Shown here one piece after another: positions 8,933 through 16,768 of a stretch of DNA of 64,000 nt (its first letter is position 1; every line of letters starts with the position of its first letter). The stretch comes from Cyanobium sp. CZS48M (GTDB taxonomy: Bacteria > Cyanobacteriota > Cyanobacteriia > PCC-6307 > Cyanobiaceae). The position numbers were made by a program, and so were the translations under genes. The notes beneath the pieces were generated by a model. The model saw only the letters and a list, made by a program, of their open reading frames with translations, was not told the DNA's origin and did no database searches. The stretch spans positions 62,001-126,000 of the forward strand of contig JAUCZK010000005.1 in assembly GCA_030373145.1 (NCBI GenBank), given 5' to 3'.

Positions 8933-9712
8933 ATGAGGCCCCCGGCGGCGCCCCCCTGGCTGCGGGACCTGGCCGGGGCCTGGATCTTCTACACGGTGCT
9001 GCCCGCCTGGCCGCGGCCCCAGCCCCGTTTCGAGCGCATGGCCCGCTTCGCCCCCTGGATCGGACTGCTGCAGGGACTGCTGCAGGGCCTGCTCTGGTGC
9101 CTGGCCGAAGCCTGGCTGCCGGCAGGGGCCCGCGTGGCCCTGGTGCTGGCCCTGGGCCTCTGGCTCACGGGAGGCATCCATGCCGATGGGGTGATGGACA
9201 CCGGCGATGGTCTGGCGGCCGGCGATCGGGCCCTGGAGGCCATGGAGGACAGCCGGGTGGGGGCCAGCGGCGTACTCGCCCTGCTGCAGGTGCTGCTGCT
9301 GCGGACGGCGGCGCTGCTCACCCTCGCGGAGCTGAATCTCGGACCCCTGCTGGCCCTTGCCCTGGTCTGGGCCGGGGTGTGGGGCCGCATCGCCCCGTTG
9401 CTGGCCATCCAGCACTTTGCCTATCTGCGCCCCGCCGGCACAGCGGCCTTCCATCAGCGCCACTGGCTCGGCCTTCGCCGGGAGCTCAGGCCCGCGCTGC
9501 TGTTGCTGCTGCCGCTCTCTCTGGTGGGGGCGTCGATGGGCTGGCCCTGGCAGGGCTGGCTGGGTCTGCTGCCGGCCTGGTTGCTGCCGCTGGCTCTGGG
9601 CCGCCGCCTGGGGGGGCACAGCGGCGACAGCTACGGCGCCTGCGTGGAATGGGTGGAGTCGTTGACGCTGCTGCTGCTGGCCCTGGCGGCTCTGGTGGCC
9701 GGGGCCGGCTAG
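8933..9712 (+). CDS. cobS: Adenosylcobinamide-GDP ribazoletransferase (cobalamin synthase)
   Basis: CobS joins adenosylcobinamide-GDP and alpha-ribazole in the last stage of (pseudo)cobalamin assembly. This 259-residue membrane protein shows the conserved acidic motif GGIHADGVMDTGDGLAAG (family form GGxHxDGLxDxxDG) and several hydrophobic helices, ending with RRLGGHSGDSYGACVEWVES. No other cob gene adjoins it. A P-loop-degenerate relative of the cobalamin adenosyltransferase sits at 39.3 kb. It ends 10 bases from the convergent histidine kinase gene. Confidence 0.93.
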   Translation: MRPPAAPPWLRDLAGAWIFYTVLPAWPRPQPRFERMARFAPWIGLLQGLLQGLLWCLAEAWLPAGARVALVLALGLWLTGGIHADGVMDTGDGLAAGDRALEAMEDSRVGASGVLALLQVLLLRTAALLTLAELNLGPLLALALVWAGVWGRIAPLLAIQHFAYLRPAGTAAFHQRHWLGLRRELRPALLLLLPLSLVGASMGWPWQGWLGLLPAWLLPLALGRRLGGHSGDSYGACVEWVESLTLLLLALAALVAGAG

Positions 9713-9722
9713 GCGCTTCGCT

Positions 9723-10838
9723 TCAGGCGCTGGGCGGCAGCTCCAGCAGGAAGGCGTTGCCGGCACCGGGGAGATCGCTGGCGGCACGGCTGGGGGGGCA
9801 GAGCAGGCTCAGCTCACCGCCGAGGCTGCGGGCCAGATCCCTGGCCAAGGCCAACCCCAGCCCCGTGCCAGGCAGCTCCTGACCCCTTTCCCCACGGATC
9901 CCCCGCCCGAAGATCGATTCGTGCTCGTGATCGGCGATCGCCAGTCCCCCATCCCAGACCGTGAGCCTGGGGCAGCCGCCTGGGGCCAGGGCGCTGTGCA
10001 GACCAACGCTGCTGCCTTCGGGGCTGTAGCGGAAGGCGTTCTCCAGCAGGTTGGCGAGAATCTCGGCCACCACAGCGCTGTCACCGCGCCAGTCCGGCAG
10101 GGTGGCGGGGGCCTGCCAGGGGCGCCCCTGCAAAGAGGCGGTGGCGGCGGCGCGCTGCAGCAGAGGTTCGACCCGCTCCCGCAGCGGCGTTGCCTCGCCG
10201 GTCCGGAGGGATGGGGGCAGCAGCAGGGGGCCTGCGCTCTGGGGGCCGGCCTGGAGCGCCGTTGGATCCGTGAGCCCGTCGATCGCTTCGATGTAGCGGT
10301 GCAGCTGCTGCCCTTCCACCAGCAGGTTCTCCACCAGGGCCCGGTTCTCGGGATCGCCCTCGAGCCGTCGTTTGAGCAGCTGGGCAAAGGTGCGCAGGGC
10401 GGCCAGGGGGTTGCGCATCTGGTGCACCAGCAGGCGCAACTGCTGCTGCTGCCGCTCCAGCTGCCCGCTCAGGCGCTGGTGCTCCAGATCCAGCAGCAGG
10501 GCTTCGGTCAGCGCCTGGGCCGCCGCCTGCAGCCGGGGATGGAGGTTGGCGGGCCAGGCGCTGCCGGCCAACTCCACCCGCAGGGCGCCCAGCAGGGTGC
10601 TCTGGTGGCGCAGGGGCAGCCAGCGGCGCTCCGCACTGGGCAGCAGCAGGCTCTGGTCTTCCTCCACGGCGGGAAGTGCCCTGCGCTGCGGCGGCCAGTG
10701 GCCAGCCGGCATCAGCGCCAGCTTGCCGTCATCCCGGGGCATGGCCAGATACACCACCAGGGAGCGGAGATCGCTGCGGTCAGCGAACTGCTCAAGCTGC
10801 AGCTGCAGCAGAGTCAGGAAGCGCGGTGACACCTGCAT
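9723..10838 (-). CDS. Orphan sensor histidine kinase
   Basis: The 371-residue kinase lacks transmembrane segments, so it should be cytosolic. A roughly 140-residue N-terminal region may be a GAF-like sensor. Then come the H-box VHQMRNPLAALRTF (phosphorylated His), the N-box LLENAFRYSPEG, a G1 box in VWDGGLAI and a G2 box GTGLGLALARDLA. No response regulator is adjacent, so its partner is elsewhere. The start ATG is followed upstream by a 406-base gap shared with the DUF3155 gene. The signal it senses cannot be inferred. Confidence 0.88.
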   Translation of the reverse strand: MQVSPRFLTLLQLQLEQFADRSDLRSLVVYLAMPRDDGKLALMPAGHWPPQRRALPAVEEDQSLLLPSAERRWLPLRHQSTLLGALRVELAGSAWPANLHPRLQAAAQALTEALLLDLEHQRLSGQLERQQQQLRLLVHQMRNPLAALRTFAQLLKRRLEGDPENRALVENLLVEGQQLHRYIEAIDGLTDPTALQAGPQSAGPLLLPPSLRTGEATPLRERVEPLLQRAAATASLQGRPWQAPATLPDWRGDSAVVAEILANLLENAFRYSPEGSSVGLHSALAPGGCPRLTVWDGGLAIADHEHESIFGRGIRGERGQELPGTGLGLALARDLARSLGGELSLLCPPSRAASDLPGAGNAFLLELPPSA

Positions 10839-11244
10839 CTGGAGCTGAACGGGAGAGCCTGCGAAAAAAATTCCTGGATCCGTGCTGAAAATCTCGGAAA
10901 CTGCCTTAAGATTTACGTATCGACCATTACTTCGCGGTCCGCGAGCGGACCTCCAGGTGCAGGGGCGAACGCATCGGTTGCACTTTCCTGCAAACGAGGC
11001 TACAGCAGAGGGAGACCCGTCTCTCTCTGCTGTTCGGAGCTTTCCCCTGGGATCGCTCCGGGATGCTTCCTCTCTGGCGATTTCTTGAGCAGCTGCCAGC
11101 AGCCGCCCCAGGACTTCCGCTCCCGGTTGCCAGATGTCTGGACGTGCCTGCGCTCCCCCAAGGGGCGCTCAGCCGATCTGTCTCGCACTGCGAGACCGGC
11201 CCATCCTTCCCATCCCTCTCCATCTCCCCCTCGGGAGTTGTTTC
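10839..11244. other. 406-base gene-free divergent region
   Basis: This stretch separates the histidine kinase from the DUF3155 gene. It contains an AT-rich part at about 10860-10930 that could hold promoters and a strong hairpin at 11003-11032. The short ORFs here (10882-11088, 11000-11188) have no family resemblance and are not called. Confidence 0.6.
11003..11032 (+). promoter_or_regulatory. 13-bp hairpin in the leader of the DUF3155 gene
   Basis: CAGCAGAGGGAGA and TCTCTCTCTGCTG pair completely (one G-T) around a CCCG tetraloop, 213 bases before the DUF3155 start. No T-run follows. It may be a leader RNA element or the body of a small RNA; no known riboswitch class was recognised. Confidence 0.5.
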
Positions 11245-11616
11245 ATGTCCAAGAAGCGCAAGCGGATCAGTCGCCGTCGTCTCGCCGGTCAGCGCGTGCT
11301 CGCCCACGTGCCCACCCACAACCTGGAGACAGGAGAACACAAGCCGGTCACCGCGGCTCGCCGTTACATCGCCGAAACCGGCCTTGAGGCGCCTGCCCTG
11401 CTCAACGTCCGTCGCAACGAGCACACCACCGATCGCTTCTTCTGGGGCGAAAAGGGCCTGTTCAGCGCTCAGTACGCCGAGGAGAACCATTTCCTCTTTC
11501 CTTCCCTGCGCCTGATCGTTGATCAGGTTGGTGAAGACAATATCTTCGCTGGCCTCGAAGCCAATGGCTCCGACGACTGGGAGGAAATGGAAGAGTACGA
11601 ATACGCCTTCGTCTGA
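11245..11616 (+). CDS. DUF3155 family protein
   Basis: This 123-residue protein matches a cyanobacterial family of unknown function. The N-terminus is strongly basic (KKRKRISRRRLAGQRVL), the core reads HKPVTAARRYIAETG and GEKGLFSAQYAEENHFLFPSL, and the C-terminus is very acidic. The basic start suggests nucleic acid binding, but that is inference. ATG 11245 is preceded by GGGAG at a good distance; the longer track ORF starts in unrelated leader sequence. The long structured leader suggests post-transcriptional control, and a strong terminator follows. Confidence 0.8.
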   Translation: MSKKRKRISRRRLAGQRVLAHVPTHNLETGEHKPVTAARRYIAETGLEAPALLNVRRNEHTTDRFFWGEKGLFSAQYAEENHFLFPSLRLIVDQVGEDNIFAGLEANGSDDWEEMEEYEYAFV

Positions 11617-11644
11617 GCCCAGCCCCCGGGCCCACGGACCCAAC

Positions 11645-11680
11645 AACCCCCGCTGGATCCCTGGATCCGCGGGGGTTTGT
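11645..11680 (+). terminator. Intrinsic terminator between DUF3155 and the convergent esterase gene
   Basis: AACCCCCGC pairs perfectly with GCGGGGGTT, with a second GGATCC/GGATCC pairing inside, followed by TTTGTT. It lies directly between two convergent stop codons. It should serve the plus-strand gene best; the minus-strand T-run is weaker. Confidence 0.75.
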
Positions 11681-12286
11681 TCATGGGGATGGCTGCGGCC
11701 AGTGCTCCAGCAGGAAGGAGCGGATCGACGGGAACAGGGCCGGGTCGATGGTGTGGCCCCCCGGGAAGCCCAGCAGCTGGCTCTCGCCGCCGGCGCCGCG
11801 CCAGAGCCGTTGCAGTTCTTCGCTGGCGGCGTAGGGCACCACTGGATCCGCTCGGCCGTGGCTGAGCAGGATCGGCGGCAGGGGGGCATGGGGGCTCCAG
11901 CCGGGGTGGGGATAGCCGCTGCAAGCGATCACGGCGGCCACCGGCAGATCAGCCGCCACATCGAGGGCCATGGCGGCCCCCTGGGAGAAGCCCAGAACAA
12001 TGGTCTGCTGCAGGGGCAGGCTCTCCGCCAGGGCCTCCAGCCGCTGGCGCAGCTGCTGCCGTGCGCCCACCAGACCTGGCCACTCCGGCTGCTGCAAGTC
12101 GTACCACTGGCGACCCACTCCGTGGGGATGGGCTTCCGGCGCCCGCAGGCTGATCACCCCCGTGGAGCGCCCGGCCAGCTCTTCGCCCAGATCCAGCAGG
12201 TCGTCGGCATCGGCACCCCAGCCATGCAGGAGCACCAGCCGCTGCTGGGCGGCGGCTGGTCCGCGAATCAGAAGGTCATCCGTCAT
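11681..12286 (-). CDS. Phospholipase/carboxylesterase family alpha/beta hydrolase
   Basis: This 201-residue cytosolic hydrolase has the family oxyanion region LVLLHGWGADADDLLDLG, the nucleophile elbow LGFSQGAAMAL (Ser), HGRADPVVPYAAS carrying the catalytic Asp, and a late GGHTIDP His. Length and motifs fit the YpfH/carboxylesterase group that cleaves short ester bonds; the natural substrate is unknown. I chose ATG 12286. The track ORF extends to 12481, into purH, so the next in-frame ATG at 12349 is the only other reasonable start. It is divergent from purH. Confidence 0.82.
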   Translation of the reverse strand: MTDDLLIRGPAAAQQRLVLLHGWGADADDLLDLGEELAGRSTGVISLRAPEAHPHGVGRQWYDLQQPEWPGLVGARQQLRQRLEALAESLPLQQTIVLGFSQGAAMALDVAADLPVAAVIACSGYPHPGWSPHAPLPPILLSHGRADPVVPYAASEELQRLWRGAGGESQLLGFPGGHTIDPALFPSIRSFLLEHWPQPSP

Positions 12287-12422
12287 GGGAGTGGGGGGTA
12301 CGGCGCGCTCGGGTGGGGGCGCCGGCGGCAGGGCCGGAGCTGGGGCCATGGTGCTGCTCGATCGCGGCCCTTGGGGGTGTGCCGCTGCGTAAGTTGTGGC
12401 CAGCACGCCGTCACGACCGTCC

Positions 12423-13994
12423 ATGGCCCCCACCGCGCTGCTCAGTGTGTCGAACAAGCAGGGTGTGGTGGAACTCGCCACGGCCCTGCACCACCGCCAT
12501 GGCTACAGCCTGCTCTCCAGTGGCGGCACGGCGACCACCCTGGCCGCCGCCGGCCTGCCGGTGACCCGTGTGGCCGATCACACCGGAGCTCCGGAGATCC
12601 TCGGTGGCCGGGTCAAGACCCTGCACCCGCGCATCCACGGCGGCATCCTGGCCCGCCGCGACGATCCGGCCCACCAAGCTGATCTGGAGGCCCAGGCGAT
12701 CACCCCCATCGATGTGGTGGTGGTGAACCTCTATCCCTTCCGCGAAACCGTGGCGGATCCGGCCGTGTCCTGGCAGAAGGCGGTGGAAACGATCGACATC
12801 GGCGGCCCGGCGATGGTGCGCGCCGCCGCCAAGAACCACGCCGATGTGGCGGTGCTCACCGACCCTTGCCAGTACGCCGACTTCCTCGCGGCCCTGGCCG
12901 AGGATCGGCTGGATGCCGCCCTGCGCCGCCAGCTCGCCCTGGAGGCCTTTCGCCACACCGCCAGCTACGACAGCGCCATCAGCGCCTGGCTGGCGCAGCA
13001 ACTGGAGCCAGCCGCCGCGCCGCAGGAGCCTGCCGCTGCTCAGCAGCCTCCCCTGCGGCTGGAGTTGCCCTTGCGCCAGACCCTGCGCTATGGCGAGAAC
13101 CCCCACCAGCAGGCCGGCTGGTACAGCGAGCCAGGGGCGGGCTGGGGCGGGGCCCGTCAACTGCAGGGCAAGGAGCTCAGCTTCAACAACCTGCTGGATC
13201 TCGATGCCGCCCTGGCCACCGTGCGCGAGTTCGGTTATGGCGGCGAAGTGCAGCCGGCCGCCGTGGTGGTCAAGCACACCAACCCCTGCGGGGTGGCGGT
13301 GGGCGGCAGCATCGCCGAGGCTCTGCAGCGGGCTCTGGCGGCCGATTCGGTCTCGGCCTTCGGCGGCATCGTGGCCCTCAACGCGGTGGTGGATGGGGCC
13401 AGCGCCGAGCGGCTCACCAGCCTGTTCCTGGAGTGCGTCGTGGCGCCTGGATTCAGCCAGGAGGCCCTGGCGCGCCTGGGGACCAAGGCCAATCTGCGCC
13501 TGCTGGAGCTGCCTGCCGCCGCGGTGGCCCTGGCGCCAAGGCGTCAGCTGCGCACCGTGCTCGGTGGCCTGCTGGCCCAGGACCTCGATGATCAGGCCGT
13601 CCTTGAAGACGCCTGGCAGGTGGTCAGCCAGCGGCCGCCCAGCCCCGCCGAGCTCGACGACCTGCGCTTTGCCTGGCGCCTGGTGCGCCATGTGCGCTCC
13701 AACGCGATCGTGGTGGCCAGAGGCGGAGTCAGCCTGGGGATCGGTGCCGGACAGATGAACCGGGTGGGCTCCGCCCGCCTCGCCCTGGAGGCGGCCGCAG
13801 CAGCCAGTCAGGGGGCGGTGCTGGCCAGTGATGGCTTCTTCCCTTTCGGGGACACCGTGCGGCTGGCGGCGGAGCACGGGATCAGCGCGCTGATTCAGCC
13901 GGGCGGCAGCGTGCGCGACGGGGAATCGATCGAAGCCTGCGATCAGCTCGGTCTGGCGATGGTCTGCACCGGCCAGCGCCACTTCCTGCACTGA
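12423..13994 (+). CDS. purH: Bifunctional AICAR formyltransferase / IMP cyclohydrolase
   Basis: PurH performs the last two steps of IMP synthesis. The 523-residue protein has an N-terminal MGS-like cyclohydrolase domain (LLSVSNKQGVVELA, GGRVKTLHPRIHGG) and a C-terminal transformylase domain with LRYGENPHQQAGWYS, KHTNPCG (catalytic Lys-His), DSVSAFGGIVALN and GDTVRLAAEHGI. I start at ATG 12423 (MAPTALLSVSNKQG), the usual family N-terminus, rather than at 12396. An inverted repeat follows the stop before the DUF4079 gene. Confidence 0.97.
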   Translation: MAPTALLSVSNKQGVVELATALHHRHGYSLLSSGGTATTLAAAGLPVTRVADHTGAPEILGGRVKTLHPRIHGGILARRDDPAHQADLEAQAITPIDVVVVNLYPFRETVADPAVSWQKAVETIDIGGPAMVRAAAKNHADVAVLTDPCQYADFLAALAEDRLDAALRRQLALEAFRHTASYDSAISAWLAQQLEPAAAPQEPAAAQQPPLRLELPLRQTLRYGENPHQQAGWYSEPGAGWGGARQLQGKELSFNNLLDLDAALATVREFGYGGEVQPAAVVVKHTNPCGVAVGGSIAEALQRALAADSVSAFGGIVALNAVVDGASAERLTSLFLECVVAPGFSQEALARLGTKANLRLLELPAAAVALAPRRQLRTVLGGLLAQDLDDQAVLEDAWQVVSQRPPSPAELDDLRFAWRLVRHVRSNAIVVARGGVSLGIGAGQMNRVGSARLALEAAAAASQGAVLASDGFFPFGDTVRLAAEHGISALIQPGGSVRDGESIEACDQLGLAMVCTGQRHFLH

Positions 13995-14005
13995 AGACCC
14001 TCGAG

Positions 14006-14058
14006 CCACGCCCTCAACGGCTGCACGGCGTGCGCTGAACGGCGCGGGGAGGGCGTGG
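14006..14058 (+). other. Long inverted repeat between purH and DUF4079
   Basis: CCACGCCCTC and GAGGGCGTGG are perfect 10-base complements separated by 33 bases, which themselves contain GCAC-GGC-GTGC. The structure fills most of the 107-base gap. Only a weak TAGTTT follows, so it could be a poor terminator or a structured element. Confidence 0.45.
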
Positions 14059-14101
14059 AGCAGTAGTTTCGCCTCCAACGGAACGGCCTCACCCCGTGAC
14101 C

Positions 14102-14560
14102 ATGCCCGACGCCCTCGCCTTCAACCTCAATTTCCTTCACCCGCTGCTGATGTGGGTGCTGCTTGCCCTCTCCGGCTATGCCCTGTTTCTAGGTATCAAG
14201 GCCAAGAAGACCCGCACCGCCGATGCGGCACAGCGCAAGGAGCTGATCAAGGGCCAGTTCGCCCAGCGCCACTTCCAGATCGGCTCGATCGTGCTGGCGG
14301 TGATGGTGCTGGGCAGCTTCGGCGGAATGGCCGTCACTTACATCAACAACGGCAAGCTGTTTGTGGGCCCGCACCTGCTGGTGGGCATCGCCATGGTCAG
14401 CCTGATCGCCGTGGCGGCCTCCCTCTCGCCGCTGATGCTCAAGGGCAATCTGATCGCCCGCAAGGCCCACGTGGGCCTGAACATGACCCTGATGACCCTC
14501 TTCCTCTGGCAGGCGGTCACCGGCATGCAGATCGTCAACAAGATCTGGACCAACCGCTGA
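14102..14560 (+). CDS. DUF4079 family membrane protein
   Basis: The 152-residue integral membrane protein has about four helices (near residues 10-30, 60-80, 92-112, 120-140) with conserved His residues in FLHPLLMW, RHFQIG, GPHLLVG and KAHVGLNM, as in this cyanobacterial/plastid family of cytochrome b561-like layout. The histidines suggest heme binding, but this is inference. An in-frame GTG at 14096 is an equally possible start, two codons upstream. It is convergent with the DUF1997 gene. Confidence 0.8.
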   Translation: MPDALAFNLNFLHPLLMWVLLALSGYALFLGIKAKKTRTADAAQRKELIKGQFAQRHFQIGSIVLAVMVLGSFGGMAVTYINNGKLFVGPHLLVGIAMVSLIAVAASLSPLMLKGNLIARKAHVGLNMTLMTLFLWQAVTGMQIVNKIWTNR

Positions 14561-14638
14561 AGCCTGATCAGCTGGGATCTGATCCCCTGCCCACGGCTCA
14601 GCGGAGTCTTGTCATGAGCAAGCCCAGCACCGCCTGGA

Positions 14639-15316
14639 TCAGAACGGGGCCCGCCGGCGCGGCGGGCAGGGCAGCTGGTGGGTGGCGTGGAAATCTTCCT
14701 GGACCTTCCAGGTGAGTTTGCGCGAGATCTGCCGCACGATCTGTCGCAGCAGGTGATCGCCGCTGGATTGCACCAGCTTGTCGGGAAGCAGGCCGATCAC
14801 CGCCGGCAGCCGGATCCATACGCAGAGGTCCAGGTCCCAGCGCACCTGGGTGAGGGGGTCGCCCAAGCCCTCTTCCAGCTGCAGGGCGGCGTTGAATTCG
14901 ACGTCGTAGATCTCCTGCAGGCTGGCATCGGGATCGCTCAGGGCCGCCGTGAGAATGCGATAGACGCCCTCGCTCTGGGGCAGGAGCTCAAGGCCGATGG
15001 TGGGCTCCACCTCGAAGCCGAAATTGCCGAAGCGCCCCAGGGTCAGGGCATAGCCGTTGGGCCCGAGCGGCTGAACCTTCATCGGCGCCGCGCAGCGCCT
15101 GAACCAGCCGTCGTGATGGTCTAGGTAGTCGCCCACCACGTGGGACGGCGCCCGCATCTCCATCACATCGGCGAAGGTGCTGGTGTAACGATGAACCCGC
15201 TGATCGTCGCTGTGGCGCAGCGGCAGGGCGGCCTCGGCCGTTGAGCCCTGGGCAGACGGCGGATCCTGGGGAAGGGCCACGGTCGTCGAGGCGTCGCGGG
15301 ACAGGGCGGTGCTCAA
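14639..15316 (-). CDS. DUF1997 family protein
   Basis: This 225-residue soluble protein belongs to a family shared by cyanobacteria and plants. Visible blocks are HRYTSTFADVMEMRAP, YLDHHDGWFRRCAAPM, PLGPNGYALTLGRFGNFGFE, YDVEFNAAL and WDLDLCVWIRLP. No catalytic residues are known to me. About 30 N-terminal residues before the conserved block look unstructured, so a later start is possible. It may be in one transcript with ispH upstream, about 130 bases away on the same strand. Confidence 0.78.
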   Translation of the reverse strand: MSTALSRDASTTVALPQDPPSAQGSTAEAALPLRHSDDQRVHRYTSTFADVMEMRAPSHVVGDYLDHHDGWFRRCAAPMKVQPLGPNGYALTLGRFGNFGFEVEPTIGLELLPQSEGVYRILTAALSDPDASLQEIYDVEFNAALQLEEGLGDPLTQVRWDLDLCVWIRLPAVIGLLPDKLVQSSGDHLLRQIVRQISRKLTWKVQEDFHATHQLPCPPRRRAPF

Positions 15317-15445
15317 AACTGTTCGATCTCCTGGTGGCCCGAGTGACTGCCCCTGGATGGCGGGAGATGAGAATTCAATGTAACTGCTGCTTGCAGGGGG
15401 AATCGCTGCGCTTGTGACAGCGATGGAGCTGAGGCTCGAAGGGCC

Positions 15446-16642
15446 TCAGTCGCCGCAGAGCTGCATCAGGTGGCGGATCACGTCCTCCACCACCCGGTCT
15501 GGAGTGGAGGCGCCGGAGGTGATGCCCACCCGCAGGGGCCCTTCAGGCAGGAACGGGGCCACCACCTCCAGATCGCCCCCCAGGGGCATGTGCTCGATGC
15601 GGTTGCCAGGCCCGATCCGCTCGGGTGTGTCGATGTGGAAGGAGCGGATGCCGCGGCTGATGGCGATCTCCTGCAGGTGCGTGGTGTTCGAGGAGTTGTA
15701 GCCGCCGATGACCACCATCAGGTCGAGCGGTTCATCCACCAGGGAGAACATGGCGTCCTGGCGCTCCTGGGTGGCGTCGCAGATGGTGTTGAAGGCCAGG
15801 AAGTGGTCGTTGAGCTCGGCCGGGCCGTAGCGCTGCAGCATGGTGCGCTCGAACATGCGGCCGATCTCCTCGGTTTCGCTCTTGAGCATCGTCGTCTGGT
15901 TGGCCACGCCGACGCGCGCCAGGTCCCGGTCGGGGTCGAAGCCGGGAGAGGAGGCCTTGGCGAAGTGGCTGATGAAGGCCTCACGGTCGCCCTTCCCGAG
16001 GATGTAATCGCAGACCATCTGCGCTTCGGCCAGGCCCAGCACCACCAGGTAGGTGCCGGCAAAGGAGCTGGTGGCCAGGGTTTCCTCGTGCTTCACCTTG
16101 CCGTGGATGATTGAGCTGAAGGCATGCTTCTTGTGCTTCTCCACGGTGTTCCACACCTTGGACACCCAGGGGCAGGTGGTGTCGACGATGTGGCAGCCGC
16201 GCTCGTTCAGCAGCTGCATCTCCTGAACCGTGGCGCCGAAGGCGGGCAGGATCACAACATCACCGACGCCCACCTCGGAGAAGTCCTTGACCCCTTCCTC
16301 GACGCGGATGAACAGCACGTTCATGTCGCGCAGGTGCGCGTTCACCGAGGGGTTGTGGATGATTTCGTTGGTGATCCAGATCCGCTCGCTGGGGTAGTGA
16401 CGCCGGGTTTCATAGGCCATGGCCACGGCACGCTCCACGCCCCAGCAGAAGCCGAAGGCCTCGGCCAGACGCACGGTCAGCCGGCCATGGCGCAGCTCGT
16501 AGCCGTTCTCACGGATGGTGGCGATCAGCTCGCTCTGATAGGCCTCCTCCAGGTTGACCGCCACCTGCTCGCCCAGGCCGAAGCCGCGGCGGTTGTAGCG
16601 CTCCGAGTGGTGCAGCGAGCGTTTGAAGGCGCGGGTGTCCAT
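15446..16642 (-). CDS. ispH: 4-hydroxy-3-methylbut-2-enyl diphosphate reductase
   Basis: IspH makes IPP and DMAPP in the last step of the MEP pathway, which feeds carotenoid, chlorophyll phytol and quinone synthesis. The three cluster cysteines are visible in [26 protein letters not shown] and [15 protein letters not shown]. The 398-residue length, with a roughly 60-residue N-terminal extension, matches the cyanobacterial/plastid form, which uses reduced ferredoxin. The stop is followed by a 130-base gap before DUF1997. Confidence 0.97.
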   Translation of the reverse strand: MDTRAFKRSLHHSERYNRRGFGLGEQVAVNLEEAYQSELIATIRENGYELRHGRLTVRLAEAFGFCWGVERAVAMAYETRRHYPSERIWITNEIIHNPSVNAHLRDMNVLFIRVEEGVKDFSEVGVGDVVILPAFGATVQEMQLLNERGCHIVDTTCPWVSKVWNTVEKHKKHAFSSIIHGKVKHEETLATSSFAGTYLVVLGLAEAQMVCDYILGKGDREAFISHFAKASSPGFDPDRDLARVGVANQTTMLKSETEEIGRMFERTMLQRYGPAELNDHFLAFNTICDATQERQDAMFSLVDEPLDLMVVIGGYNSSNTTHLQEIAISRGIRSFHIDTPERIGPGNRIEHMPLGGDLEVVAPFLPEGPLRVGITSGASTPDRVVEDVIRHLMQLCGD

Positions 16643-16700
16643 GGCGTCGCCGCAGGGCAGGCAGGGGCTGACTCTATGGGCTGTGGCCCATCGACGGGCG

Positions 16701-16729
16701 AAAAAAAGGCCCCGGTCGAAACCGGGGCC
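16701..16729 (-). terminator. Rho-independent terminator of amt
   Basis: On the minus strand, GGCCCCGG-(6)-CCGGGGCC is followed by seven T residues. It begins about 40 bases after the amt stop and before the ispH start region. The stem is perfect. Confidence 0.9.
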
Positions 16730-16768
16730 AGCAGCGACCCTGGGGCCGGAATTGGAGGAGCCGGCTGC

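Noticed and set aside
10882-11088. 68-residue ORF in the DUF3155 leader
   Set aside because: No ribosome site, no family resemblance, and it runs through the hairpin region.
12411-14078. 555-residue minus-strand ORF
   Set aside because: It is the antisense of purH, which has complete motifs; the composition is typical of shadow ORFs.
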